From positions 62,001-126,000 of the forward strand of contig NZ_WRPR01000023.1 of the NCBI RefSeq assembly GCF_010367455.1: DNA of 64,000 nt, written 5' to 3'. The translations under genes were made by a program, and so were the position numbers. Below, piece after piece: positions 17,519 to 26,646 of the stretch. The stretch comes from Candidatus Laterigemmans baculatus. GTDB taxonomy: Bacteria > Planctomycetota > Planctomycetia > Pirellulales > Pirellulaceae. The first letter of the stretch is position 1, and every line of letters begins with the position of its first letter. Under the pieces are notes generated by a model. The model did not search any database, was not told where the DNA came from, and worked only from the letters and a program-made list of their open reading frames with translations.

Positions 17519-18179
17519 TGGCATACTCAACCAGATACTGGATCGCGATGAAGTGGCAGGCCGAGCCGGCGATCACCATCAGATGCCACATCGCATGAAA
17601 GTAGCGATAGCGGCCGTCGAGCCGGAGAAACAAGATCCCTGCCGTGTAGGCGACTCCGCCGGCGAGCATCCACAGCAAACAGATCGTGGGCGTCCGCGGG
17701 ACCAGCGGAATCGCCGGAAGCCAGCCGAGCAGGACGTAAGTGACGGTCGAGATTCCGTTGACCCGGTGGGCGGCCAGCACTTTGGAGTAAAAGCCGATCG
17801 CCGCCGCCAGCCAGACCGCCAGGAGAATCGCCGAGCGCCAGCCGGCGGGGCTGCAGACCCAAATAAATGGGGTGTAGGTGCCGGCGATCAGGGTGTAAAT
17901 GACCCCCTGATCCCAGGCTCGCATTCGGTGTCTCCACAGCGGCTCGTAGACGGCGTGGGAAAGCGTCGAAAAGAGATACACCGCGGCCATCGAAATCGCG
18001 AACACCGTGCAGGAGACGGTGAACCCCAGCGATTCGGCCGCTGTCTGCTGGGCCAGATAAACCGCGGCGACGAGACTCAGAACGAAGCCCAGCGCATGGG
18101 TCGCCGTGTTGGCCCGCTCATCGGCAACGCTCAAATAGACGACGTCGCTGGGTGCACTGTGCGAAGGGAGTGAATTCAC
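17496..18179 (-). CDS. Hemolysin III / PAQR-family membrane protein
   Basis: 227 aa from GTG 18179. A longer frame to GTG 18260 exists, but its first codons lie inside a dispersed palindromic repeat, so the internal GTG is preferred. Seven hydrophobic segments; family motifs are ERANTATHALGFVLS, the STLSHAVY metal-site segment, WDQGVIYTLIAGTYTPF, and C-terminal FHAMWHLMVIAGSACHFIA with conserved histidines. Homologues are YqfA and Bacillus HlyIII; hemolysis itself is poorly supported and the real role may be as a membrane hydrolase or in envelope stress. The last residues, TSGMPG, are encoded by a dispersed repeat. Confidence 0.85.
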   Translation of the reverse strand: MNSLPSHSAPSDVVYLSVADERANTATHALGFVLSLVAAVYLAQQTAAESLGFTVSCTVFAISMAAVYLFSTLSHAVYEPLWRHRMRAWDQGVIYTLIAGTYTPFIWVCSPAGWRSAILLAVWLAAAIGFYSKVLAAHRVNGISTVTYVLLGWLPAIPLVPRTPTICLLWMLAGGVAYTAGILFLRLDGRYRYFHAMWHLMVIAGSACHFIAIQYLVEYASTSGMPG

Positions 18180-18248
18180 GATTGGGTCGCTAACTCGCGT
18201 CCGGTTGTGGCGCCGTATTCGGGAAGGGTGGACTAACTGAGACACCGC

Positions 18249-18321
18249 ATCAGCCGCCACGCGCTAGCATTCGGTTCTCACGGCATATTCGAGAACCGGG
18301 GGCTAGCGCCCGGCGGCTGAT
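18249..18321. repeat. Palindromic repeat, ATCAGCCGCC...GGCGGCTGAT type
   Basis: Imperfect inverted repeat with arms 18249-18279 and 18291-18321, a GCTAGC core in each arm and an 11-bp loop. Sits between divergent hemolysin III and ftsK genes. Same family as 8262-8321, 29453-29709 and 61768-61840. Confidence 0.85.
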
Positions 18322-18375
18322 AGGACTTGCAACGCCATCGTACCGAGGCGCCCTTTCCAACGGAATTGTGGGTTA

Positions 18376-21297
18376 GTGCGGTCGAATCGTTCGTGGGGGG
18401 GGCTGCTGAATTTCTTGCCCCTGGGGGACCGCAAGCGTCGAAACAAGAGAGACGAAGACCACGGAGGGGTCGAGTTTACCCGACTGCGATCGCTTCGGGA
18501 GGAAGTGGTCCCGGCACGTCCAGCCACCAGTGCGACGGAGTTTCCATTGGCCGATCCGCAACGGGGGCGGCGACGCGACCTGGGGGGGATTGCCCTGGGG
18601 GCGCTCGCGTTGTTCCTCGCCGTCTCCCTCGTCACCCAAGATCCGGCAGACCCGGTCGATGCGCCGGTCTGGCCGCTCGACCTGCTGTACCTGCCCGATG
18701 CGCTCGTCCACCCGAGTTCCGCCGCGATCGCCAACGCCTGCGGGTACTGGGGCGCACTGGTCAGCAGCGCCCTGCTCTCGGGGCTGGGCGTTGGGGCGGT
18801 ATTGGTCGTCGGCCTCCTGGCGATGACCGCCGGAATCATCCTCACCAAGGGATCGGTGGAAGCTCCGCTGCTCCGCTCGCTCGGCTGGACGCTGGTCCTG
18901 ATCGCGATGGTGACCGCCGCGTCGCTCAGCGGAGCCACGGCGTCGGGGCTCCCGGTCGTCGGTGCCGGCGGTTGGCTCGGGGCAATGACCAGCATTTGGT
19001 TGGGGGATCATTTTGCCAGCGCTGGGAGTTGGATTCTGACCCTCACGCTGCTGGCGTTTGGGTTGTTGTTGTCGACCGACTACCTCTTGATCCACCTGGG
19101 CCACAAGGTGCTCGCTCGAGGGGCGGCGGCCTCGATCGGCGGGCTCAAGCGAGCGCGGGGAGCTGCTGCTGCTCTTCCGCGTCGGCGGATCACCGATGTC
19201 GAGGAAGGAGTTCAGCTGCCTGGCGAACCGGCAAGCGACGCCGCTCCGCTCGAGCATCCGGCAATCCGCATCCGCGGCAAGCATTTGGACGATGGCCCAC
19301 CGATGGTCGTCGCCGCGCTCCCCGAGGACGAATCGCCCGCGGAAACTCCCTCGTTCGTCGCCAGCGTCACGAGCAAGGTCGCCGGGGCACTGGGGCTCGG
19401 TGGCAACGGCCGCGACGAAGATGAAGCGGCTGCCTCGGCCGAAGCGACCTCACCGGTGTCGAGTGTCGCCGATGATCCGGGGGCGGAGGAGGACGATGTC
19501 GAGGCAACCGACTACCGCGATGTCGAGATGGCCGACGAGACGAAGAAAATCCGCCAGGACGAGGAGCACTCGAGCACGGAGCTGAAGATTCGCAACCCGG
19601 CGAAACGCAAGGACGAGCGGCAGCAGTTGTACGATTCGTTGCAAGACGAGCTGCCTGCCGATGCCGACGATTACGTCCTCCCGCCAATCGACATGCTGAT
19701 CGAGTCGGACGAGATCTGCTACGAGGATCAAGCCAAAGAAGTCCGCCGCAAGGCGACGATCCTGGAGCAGACGTTCAAGAATTTTGGCTTCAATATCCGC
19801 GTCGTCGAAATCGAGACCGGTCCGGTGATCGCCCAGTACGAGGTCGAACTCGAAGCCGGGCTGCGGCTCAGCAAGATCACTGGGTTGGCCGACGATTTGG
19901 CGATCGCGCTCCGCGTCCCCAGCGTCCGGATCGTAGCCCCGATTCCGGGCAAAAACACTGTCGGGATCGAAGTTCCGAACGAGACTCGGCAGGTCGTCCG
20001 CTTGCGCGAAGTGATCGAAGAGTGCGGCGCGGCGGCGCGAAAAATGAAGATCCCGATCTTCCTCGGCAAAGACGTCTCGGGCAACTCGCTCACCGTCGAC
20101 CTCGCCTCGATGCCGCACCTCCTGATCGCGGGCCGGACCGGTACCGGTAAGAGTGTCTGTCTCAACGCCATCATCTCGTCGATCCTGATGACGCGTCGGC
20201 CCGACGAAGTTCGGATGCTGATGATCGACCCCAAAATGGTCGAACTGTCGGGCTACGGTCGGTTGCCGCACCTAATGCATCCGGTCGTCACCGACATGAA
20301 GAAGGCCGAAGCGATCCTCGCCTGGGCCGTCGACAAGATGGAGGAGCGGTACAGCCTGCTGGCCCAGGTCGGCGTTCGACATATCGCCAGCTACAACGAG
20401 CTGGGGCGGGAGGAGCTCATTCGCCGCTTGGGCATCGAGGACCCCGAACAGGCTCAGGGCGTCGCCGATCACCTGCCGTTCATCGTGATCGTCGCCGACG
20501 AGATGGCCGACTTGATGATGACGGCGGGCAAAGAGGTCGAGCAGCACATCATTCGCTTGGCGCAAAAGAGCCGAGCCGTCGGTATCCACTTGATCCTGGC
20601 CACCCAAAAACCGACCGTCGACGTGATCACCGGGTTGATCAAGAGCAACCTGCCGGCCCGGATTTCGTTCCAGGTCGCCAGCCGCACCGACAGCCGGGTC
20701 GTGCTCGATGAAAACGGAGCCGACAAACTGCTGGGAAACGGCGACATGCTGTTCCTCTGGCCGGGCACCAGCACGCTGTTGCGGGGGCAAGGGACGTACT
20801 TGTCGGACGACGAAATCGATCGCGTCTGCAACCACTGCAGTATGGGCGAGCAAAACTTCGTCGGCGAGCTGATGAACCTGAAGGTCGCTCAGGGCGAGGA
20901 AGAGGAAGCCAGCGGACCACTGGCGCTGAAAAAACGCGACGACCTGTACGAAAGTGCGATCGATGTCGTCGTCCGCGAAGGTCGCGGCAGTTGCTCGCTC
21001 CTGCAACGCGCCCTGGGGATCGGCTATGGCCGGGCCGCTCGCCTGATCGACTTCATGGCCGAAGACGGGATTGTCGGCGAGTACAACGGCTCGCAGGCGC
21101 GAGAGGTCATCATCTCGGTCGCTGAATGGGAATCGCGGCAAGGCATCGAGCCCGAAGCGAGCCAACCGGAACCGGCGGCACCGGTGAATCGACGGACGAT
21201 CACTCGCGGCGACGGTTGGGATGACAGCGCCGAAGAAGCCGACGGCGATGCGGAGGAAGCGGATCGTCCCCTTTCGCTCCGCGAAAGTAACGCATAG
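18376..21297 (+). CDS. ftsK: DNA translocase FtsK/SpoIIIE
   Basis: 973 aa from GTG 18376; a later start is possible since the first 50 residues are not conserved. An N-terminal membrane domain with about four to five helices (about 70-240) is followed by an acidic Glu/Asp-rich linker (about 300-420), the FtsK alpha/beta motor (Walker A AGRTGTGKSVCLN, Walker B IVIVADEMADLMM, HLILATQKPTVDVITGLIKSN, RISFQVASRTDSR) and a C-terminal winged-helix gamma domain (SLLQRALGIGYGRAARLIDFM). It pumps chromosomal DNA at division. The final residues, PLSLRESNA, and the stop come from a dispersed repeat (21271-21297). Confidence 0.95.
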   Translation: MRSNRSWGGLLNFLPLGDRKRRNKRDEDHGGVEFTRLRSLREEVVPARPATSATEFPLADPQRGRRRDLGGIALGALALFLAVSLVTQDPADPVDAPVWPLDLLYLPDALVHPSSAAIANACGYWGALVSSALLSGLGVGAVLVVGLLAMTAGIILTKGSVEAPLLRSLGWTLVLIAMVTAASLSGATASGLPVVGAGGWLGAMTSIWLGDHFASAGSWILTLTLLAFGLLLSTDYLLIHLGHKVLARGAAASIGGLKRARGAAAALPRRRITDVEEGVQLPGEPASDAAPLEHPAIRIRGKHLDDGPPMVVAALPEDESPAETPSFVASVTSKVAGALGLGGNGRDEDEAAASAEATSPVSSVADDPGAEEDDVEATDYRDVEMADETKKIRQDEEHSSTELKIRNPAKRKDERQQLYDSLQDELPADADDYVLPPIDMLIESDEICYEDQAKEVRRKATILEQTFKNFGFNIRVVEIETGPVIAQYEVELEAGLRLSKITGLADDLAIALRVPSVRIVAPIPGKNTVGIEVPNETRQVVRLREVIEECGAAARKMKIPIFLGKDVSGNSLTVDLASMPHLLIAGRTGTGKSVCLNAIISSILMTRRPDEVRMLMIDPKMVELSGYGRLPHLMHPVVTDMKKAEAILAWAVDKMEERYSLLAQVGVRHIASYNELGREELIRRLGIEDPEQAQGVADHLPFIVIVADEMADLMMTAGKEVEQHIIRLAQKSRAVGIHLILATQKPTVDVITGLIKSNLPARISFQVASRTDSRVVLDENGADKLLGNGDMLFLWPGTSTLLRGQGTYLSDDEIDRVCNHCSMGEQNFVGELMNLKVAQGEEEEASGPLALKKRDDLYESAIDVVVREGRGSCSLLQRALGIGYGRAARLIDFMAEDGIVGEYNGSQAREVIISVAEWESRQGIEPEASQPEPAAPVNRRTITRGDGWDDSAEEADGDAEEADRPLSLRESNA

Positions 21298-21446
21298 TCG
21301 GCCCTTCACTCCGCCATAGTCGCCTTTCGCTCCGCGAAAGAATCGCAAAGTCGCTCTTCGCTCCGCACAAGTTGCGGGTAGTCGCCTTTCACTCCGCAAA
21401 AGCAGCTTGCAGACGCTACTTTCGCGGAGCGAAAGGCGACTATGGC
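21271..21446. repeat. Cluster of TTTCGCTCCGCGAAAG repeats between convergent ftsK and spoVG
   Basis: Copies at 21271-21287 (inside the ftsK 3' end), 21321-21340, a degenerate one at 21381-21400, and an inverted copy at 21420-21440. The outer copies can form a hairpin. The cluster fills the whole gap between the two convergent genes. Confidence 0.9.
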
Positions 21447-21455
21447 TCCGCGGCG

Positions 21456-22058
21456 CTAGAAAATTCCCGCTCCGAAGCTGTCGTCTTCGTCACGATTTGC
21501 TGAATCGCTTCGGCCAGCCGCTCCGGACGACGAGTCCCGCTTCGCATCGGCAGCGGCACCGCGGTCGAAGTGCGGCCGGGGAGGCGCCGCGGTGGGGGGC
21601 TGTTCGAGGCTTTCGTCCCCTTCGGACTCCGGCCCAGCATCGGAGCCTGAGAATTCGTCGTCGTAGCGAGAGCGATAGCCCGGTTCGCCGGCCCGGGCCA
21701 GCTCGCGATCGAGCTCCTCGATCACCGCTTTTTGAATCATCTCGCGACACGAGCTGTTGATCGGGTGGGCCACGTCGGCGTACAGCTTCTGAGGCGACTC
21801 GGCGTCGGCGTCGGCCGACGCGCGCAGCTTCACACCGCACTGGTTGCAGTACAGCGAGCGGAGGTGGTTCTTGTGCCCGCACCGTGGACAATGGCCAGTC
21901 AATTTGCGGCTCGGCATCGCCACGAATGGACCGTGCACGCCGTCGATGATCTTCAGATCGCGAACGACGAAGCAGTGATCGAAGGTGATCGAGCAGAACG
22001 CACGCAGACGATCCTCGGACGCTTCCATCAGCTTGATGCGGACTTCAGTGATCTCCAC
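21456..22058 (-). CDS. spoVG: SpoVG-family protein with inserted zinc ribbon and long acidic tail
   Basis: 200 aa from GTG 22058 (GGGAGAGTGGAAAC precedes it); the frame is open further upstream without homology. Residues 1-51 ([39 protein letters not shown]) and 94-120 ([19 protein letters not shown]) are classic SpoVG. Between them, at 55-92, is a four-cysteine zinc ribbon (C57, C60, C71, C74), and after 125 there is an about 75-residue disordered acidic tail. Firmicute SpoVG is about 95 aa and has neither. By family it is a nucleic-acid-binding regulator linked to division and envelope. ispE lies upstream on the same strand, the order also known from Bacillus. Confidence 0.9.
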   Translation of the reverse strand: MEITEVRIKLMEASEDRLRAFCSITFDHCFVVRDLKIIDGVHGPFVAMPSRKLTGHCPRCGHKNHLRSLYCNQCGVKLRASADADAESPQKLYADVAHPINSSCREMIQKAVIEELDRELARAGEPGYRSRYDDEFSGSDAGPESEGDESLEQPPTAAPPRPHFDRGAAADAKRDSSSGAAGRSDSANRDEDDSFGAGIF

Positions 22059-22214
22059 GTTTCCACTCTCCCTATCCGGTGGACCGATACATGTACCCGC
22101 CCCCCGTTGGCGGCGTGAGGCGCCCGCTGCAAGCGGGCTCCCGGAGGGCGGGTTCCCGGCCACAGGGGCAGGCAATCGTTTCCCGCCCCACTCCTAGCCG
22201 GCTGCGTCTGTAGC

Positions 22215-23243
22215 TCAAGTCATCGTTCGTATGGTTGCCGGCAGGCTGGCCGGAACGGCGGCAAAACATAGCCCGGTCCGACGCGCCGACAGCAGCGCCG
22301 CAGCCCGCCGAGCCGCCCGCGCGGAATCGGCGAGGGCGAAGCAGGCCGAGCCGCTCCCAGTCATAGTAGCGCCTCGCAAACCGACACCTTCCAAAGCCCG
22401 CAGCGCTTTCTCGATCCAACCCGATATCTCCCTCGCCGGCTCGCTCAACCGATTGAATAGCGGCGGAATTTCCCTGCGATCCTTTCCCCCCAGTGGCAGT
22501 GTCCACCCTGCGGCCGACTGCGGATCCGCGGGAACCTGGCAGTGGCTGAATACGCGAGGCGTCGACAATGGTTCAGGTGGATAGATGACGACAAAGTGCA
22601 GTTTTGGTGCCGCTATCAACGCTGTCAGCCGTTCGCCCCGCCCTGCGGCGAGCGCCATGGACGTGCTCCGGCCGCACTCCCCCGCAGCCGCCCCTTCATC
22701 CGCCGCGGTGGCTCGGTCCGCAACCGCCTCGGCCCGCGGCCGCAAAAAGAATGGAACGTCGCTCCCGAGGTCCGCTGCGATCTCCAGCAGCCGCGGGTCG
22801 TTCGGCTCAACTCCGCAAAGTGCGGCCGCGGCTAGCAGTGCCGAGGCTGCATCGCTACTCGCCCCTCCCATTCCCGCACCCGCCGGAATCCGCTTGTCGA
22901 GCTCTACCCGAAACCCGCCGCCGACGCCGAAAGCGCTGCGGAATCGCTCGAGGGCCCGCGTGACGAGGTTTTGCGCCGCCGGCGGCAAGGAAAACGTGTC
23001 GGGGGCTGCGGAAGGCAGCCGTTGCCGCCACACCGCTACCGAGGGGCTCCAACGGCACTCGAGAGAAATTGACGAGTGTTCAGTTCGCGTGACGCGCAGC
23101 CGGTCACGGTGACCGATAGCGATCATCACCGTCTCGAGGTCGTGATAACCATCCGCTCGCTTGCCGAGCAGCTCGAGATAGAGATTCAGCTTCGCCGGGG
23201 GGTGCGTTTCGACGACGGTGCACTTCACAGCAGCTTGCCCCAC
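22215..23243 (-). CDS. ispE: 4-diphosphocytidyl-2-C-methyl-D-erythritol kinase
   Basis: 342 aa GHMP kinase. PAKLNLYLELLGKRADGYHDLET at the N-terminus, the ATP loop RIPAGAGMGGASSDAASAL, DLGSDVPFFL and the C-terminal GATMTGSGSACFAL identify IspE. It phosphorylates CDP-methylerythritol in the MEP isoprenoid pathway. About 40 residues longer than the E. coli enzyme because of Ala-rich inserts (around 185-215 and the C-terminus). spoVG follows after 156 bp; lpxI lies upstream beyond a repeat cluster. Confidence 0.94.
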   Translation of the reverse strand: MGQAAVKCTVVETHPPAKLNLYLELLGKRADGYHDLETVMIAIGHRDRLRVTRTEHSSISLECRWSPSVAVWRQRLPSAAPDTFSLPPAAQNLVTRALERFRSAFGVGGGFRVELDKRIPAGAGMGGASSDAASALLAAAALCGVEPNDPRLLEIAADLGSDVPFFLRPRAEAVADRATAADEGAAAGECGRSTSMALAAGRGERLTALIAAPKLHFVVIYPPEPLSTPRVFSHCQVPADPQSAAGWTLPLGGKDRREIPPLFNRLSEPAREISGWIEKALRALEGVGLRGATMTGSGSACFALADSARAARRAAALLSARRTGLCFAAVPASLPATIRTMT

Positions 23244-23393
23244 GCGGACAGTACCTGCGACGCTCCAGCCCTCGGGTTCAGGGTGGAGGCTCGCAAGCAG
23301 AGGAACGGCTCGGAGAATCGTCGGCGGCCCGCGCTGGAACCGCCGGCATTCTAGGAGACCCTAGTTGGTGGTCAACCAGATCCCCCGGCCCCC

Positions 23394-23534
23394 GAGTCGC
23401 CTTTCGCTCCGCCAGAGTCGCCTTTCGCTCCGCCAGAGTCGCCTTTCGCTCCGCCATAGTCGCCTTTCGCTCCGCGAAAGAAGTGTTTCTGCGCTACTTT
23501 CGCGGAGCGAAAGGCGACTCTGGGCGACTCTGGG
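23394..23534. repeat. Tandem and inverted TTTCGCTCCGC repeats downstream of lpxI
   Basis: A 21-bp unit (gagtcgcctttcgctccgcc core) occurs three times head to tail from 23394. A fourth copy (23457-23480) is paired with an inverted copy at 23497-23519. It abuts the lpxI stop codon (23535). Same family as 11729 and 21271. Confidence 0.9.
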
Positions 23535-24467
23535 TCAGGCAACTTCGGCGTCTGCGTCGGCGGCATCGATGGCCACGATCGCAACCCCGAGTCGGTCGGC
23601 CAACGCGGCAGTCTCTGCAGCGTCGACGACGATGGTTCGCTCGGCTTCGATTGCGATCGCTCGCCCTCCCGCGGCATGCACGCGCTCGACTGTCTGGGGG
23701 CCGATCGTCGGGACGTCGAATCGCATGTCCTGGGCCGGCTTAGCGACTTTGATTAGAGTCCATCCGCCGCGGCGGCAGAGGGTGCCCGAGCGATCGATAC
23801 AGGCATCGGTGCCCTCGACCGCCTCGACCGCGATCACCGTTCCGTCGCGAACGGTGATCGCTTGCCCGATGTCCAATCCGCCCATCTGTTTGGCGATCGT
23901 CCAGCCGAAGCGAATATCGCGGCGCTGTCCGGCCGACGGCTTGAGTTGGGTAAGCGAGCCTTTTTCCACGAGCAACTCCGGTGCGAAATCGGTTGCCGGT
24001 CGCACTTCCATACCATTTCGCTCGAACGCATCGGTGACGGCCGTCAGCAGGCTGTCGTCGCGGGTGTCACTGTGGCGAAAAATGAAGTGCGGAGCAAAGG
24101 TGCGGATGCATTCCAGATCGGGCCACTGGCTCCACACGACCGACCGCTGGAACAGCAACTCGGCCTTAAAAAGCTTGCCCGCCATGGTGACGCCATGAAC
24201 ACCGTGGCGGCGGAAAAACCGCATGTGTCCGCCGAGTTTGCCGACGCCGAGCCAGCGGACGTCGTCGCAGATCGATTCGAGCGAGCGGTCGGCCAGTCCC
24301 GAGAGGGCGACGCACACGACCGGTTGTTGATTCCGGACGAGGGCTTCGGCGACCAGCACGGGAAACCGTCCCCACCCGGCGACCAGTCCGACCGGGCGAC
24401 GATCACCCCCGGCTAAACTCGCGGGTTTGGAGGCGGAAAAGAACCGAGGCTGGTACCGGGCGAGCAT
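23535..24467 (-). CDS. lpxI: UDP-2,3-diacylglucosamine pyrophosphatase LpxI
   Basis: 310 aa from ATG 24467, which overlaps the lpxD stop by one base (TGATG); GTG 24479 is an alternative. Matches the LpxI (DUF1009) family: VGLVAGWGRFPVLVAEAL at the start, GKLFKAELLFQR, RDDSLLTAVTDAFERNG, GWTIAKQMGGLDIGQAI, VEAVEGTDACIDRSG, and DMRFDVPTIGPQTVER. It hydrolyses UDP-diacylglucosamine to lipid X in lipid A synthesis, replacing LpxH. Coupling to lpxD supports the assignment. Confidence 0.92.
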   Translation of the reverse strand: MLARYQPRFFSASKPASLAGGDRRPVGLVAGWGRFPVLVAEALVRNQQPVVCVALSGLADRSLESICDDVRWLGVGKLGGHMRFFRRHGVHGVTMAGKLFKAELLFQRSVVWSQWPDLECIRTFAPHFIFRHSDTRDDSLLTAVTDAFERNGMEVRPATDFAPELLVEKGSLTQLKPSAGQRRDIRFGWTIAKQMGGLDIGQAITVRDGTVIAVEAVEGTDACIDRSGTLCRRGGWTLIKVAKPAQDMRFDVPTIGPQTVERVHAAGGRAIAIEAERTIVVDAAETAALADRLGVAIVAIDAADADAEVA

Positions 24468-25552
24468 CAGGCCACGCACCGCGATGAGCCGGCCCCGTCC
24501 GTTTGCTCCCGCGTCCGGGAGTCGGCCACTGGCGTCTCGACGGCCCGTTCGAGCGTTTTGATCGCGCGGCGCATCTCCGGCAAGCGCCGCTGGATCGCCA
24601 TAATCTGCATCTGTTCACGCTGCGTCGTTGCCGGGCTGCCGAGATACACTTGGCCGCCAGCCAAGTCCTCCATCACTCCGGCCTGGGCACCGACGATCGC
24701 CCCCTCGCCGAGGGTGATGTGGTCCTTCAGCCCCACTTGGCCCGCCAGGATCACGTGGTCACCGGTGCGACAGGAACCGGCGATCCCGACCTGGGAGCAG
24801 ATCAGGTTGTGCCGCCCGATTTGGCAGTTATGGGCGATCATGACTTGGTTGTCGATTTTCGTGCCGGTGCCGATCCGCGTCGAACCGAACGTCCCGCGGT
24901 CGATCGTCACGCTCGCTCCGATTTCGACGTCCGCTTCAATGTGCACGTAGCCCAGTTGCGGGGCGCGGTGGTGTCGTCCTTCGCGGGTTTTGTAGCCGAA
25001 ACCAAAAGCCCCCAGCACCGACCCGGCGTGAACCGTGACCCGCTCTTCGAGCACCGTGCGATCGTAGAGGGTGACGCCGGGATAGAGGACGCAGTCGTCG
25101 CCGATCCGCACCTGGTCCATTACGACGACGCCGGGCATCAGCCGGCAGCGATCACCGATCACCACGCCGCGGCCGATCGTCACGTTGGCCTCGATGGCCA
25201 CGTCGCAGCCCAGTACCGCGGTGGGATCGATCGTCGCCGAAGGATGGATGGCGGCAGCGGCCGGAGGGGCGGCGGGCTGAAAATGACTGACGATCGTCGC
25301 AAAAGCGTCGTGCGGATGCTCGACGACGATCTGGTGGATCTCGACGTCGGGAAGCGGCTGGTTGACCACGACGGCCACCGCTCCCGCTTCCACGACCGAC
25401 TCCACTCCGCGGGAGGAGTCGAGGAACGTAACTTCGCCGGCCGAGACCTCGTACAGCGGCGCGGCTCCACGACAGACTGCGTTGGCGTCACCAATCAGCT
25501 GTCCGCCGACGAGCGAGGCAAGTTCGCCCAGTAGGGTAGAACGGGAATCCAC
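24467..25552 (-). CDS. lpxD: UDP-3-O-acylglucosamine N-acyltransferase LpxD
   Basis: 361 aa. An N-terminal uridine-binding domain (about 1-100) is followed by a left-handed beta-helix of hexapeptide repeats (about 105-320) with the catalytic histidine H241 in VMIAHNCQIGRHN, and a C-terminal helix. VLGAFGFGYKT is a variant of the usual DGFGFA turn. It adds the N-linked acyl chain in lipid A synthesis at the cytoplasmic membrane. It forms a coupled pair with lpxI. Confidence 0.95.
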   Translation of the reverse strand: MDSRSTLLGELASLVGGQLIGDANAVCRGAAPLYEVSAGEVTFLDSSRGVESVVEAGAVAVVVNQPLPDVEIHQIVVEHPHDAFATIVSHFQPAAPPAAAAIHPSATIDPTAVLGCDVAIEANVTIGRGVVIGDRCRLMPGVVVMDQVRIGDDCVLYPGVTLYDRTVLEERVTVHAGSVLGAFGFGYKTREGRHHRAPQLGYVHIEADVEIGASVTIDRGTFGSTRIGTGTKIDNQVMIAHNCQIGRHNLICSQVGIAGSCRTGDHVILAGQVGLKDHITLGEGAIVGAQAGVMEDLAGGQVYLGSPATTQREQMQIMAIQRRLPEMRRAIKTLERAVETPVADSRTREQTDGAGSSRCVA

Positions 25553-25646
25553 AAGCCATCCTTTGCTTGCCGAATATGGGGGAAACTGGCTGATCGGGAT
25601 TTAACCGACTCGAGCCACGACGATCAAGGGTGATCGCCGCTCGGGG

Positions 25647-26351
25647 TCACTGTTCGTAGTACGCCGAGCGGGAGATTGTGGGGTTGCTTCCCGAGGAAAC
25701 CGGATCGTCGCCAAACGGATCGACGTACTGGTCGCGCTGCATGCGGGAGGTCGGCTGCTTGGGGCTCATTCGCTCCGGAGTCGCTCCACGGGTGTTGCCG
25801 GAGCTGTGATCACCCTGCACGCTGCGGGGCGGCTTCGGTGGCTGGTGGAGCGGAGCGGGGAGCAGTTCGAATCCTGGCGAAACCGGCTGCGGAACAGACG
25901 GGATCCCGCTTCCCGTGGAGCTGGAACCGGTCTCCGTGGGATAGAAGCCCGGAGCGTAGGGCGCCAGCCCGATCGCGTCGCAGGCGGAATCCGGGAGAGC
26001 GTCGCAACCGGAATCGCAGTCGCAGAGCCCTTGTTTCGACGAGCCGAAGATCAGCCAGTCGGTTCCCGCGGTCACGCCATCGAGGAAGCGGCCGAAAAGA
26101 TTGCGGCGTTTCTTTCCGCAGGTGGTGCATCCGCTCGCATGCGGCGTGGGCAGCGTCGCCTCGAACGCGTGTGGAGCGTGCGAAGTATGCGACGCGTGGC
26201 GGTGATGCGCCGGAGGGGCCGCGGCGGCCGGCTCGAAGGCCGTGGCGATGGCGCAAACCGCCATGCCGGCCATTGCCAGCCGACGCGGGGCGAACGTGCC
26301 CGACGTGCGGCCACGAGCAACAATCGGGTCCATCTCGATCGACAGTTTCAT
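25647..26351 (-). CDS. Secreted Cys/Pro-rich protein of unknown function
   Basis: About 234 aa from ATG 26351, chosen because GGAAGG lies about 10 nt upstream; ATG 26369 is the alternative. Long n-region, then a hydrophobic segment (RLAMAGMAVCAIATAFEPAAAA) consistent with export. The mature part has a His-rich start, CTTCGKKRRNLFGRFLDG, CDCDSGCDALPDSACDAIG, and a Pro/Ser-rich disordered tail. No known domain. It resembles other short planctomycete exported proteins with CxxC pairs. Divergent from aconitase. Confidence 0.6.
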   Translation of the reverse strand: MKLSIEMDPIVARGRTSGTFAPRRLAMAGMAVCAIATAFEPAAAAPPAHHRHASHTSHAPHAFEATLPTPHASGCTTCGKKRRNLFGRFLDGVTAGTDWLIFGSSKQGLCDCDSGCDALPDSACDAIGLAPYAPGFYPTETGSSSTGSGIPSVPQPVSPGFELLPAPLHQPPKPPRSVQGDHSSGNTRGATPERMSPKQPTSRMQRDQYVDPFGDDPVSSGSNPTISRSAYYEQ

Positions 26352-26646
26352 CTGGCCGCGTCCTTCCATCCGTTCGTTCGGCGGGGAGTGATTCTAACTC
26401 ACTACAATCGATCGGAATCCGACGACCGATTTTCACAGAAGAAGCGTTACCGTCGGCAGGGTTTCCCCAGCCCGCACAGCTTGCCCTCTCGCTGCCGACT
26501 CGAACTTTTCCCCGTTGACTCCGAACCGAGGGGTGGTAGAGCGGCAGACAATCCGCCCGCGGACCGCTAGAATAGCCGCGCATCCCACCGGCAACTCCCT
26601 CCTCTTACCAGAGCCCCGGCTGCAACCCCGCCGGGAATACGCACCG

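Noticed and set aside
17496-18260. Longer start for the hemolysin III gene at GTG 18260
   Set aside because: The first codons are part of a dispersed palindrome; GTG 18179 precedes the conserved region and avoids it.
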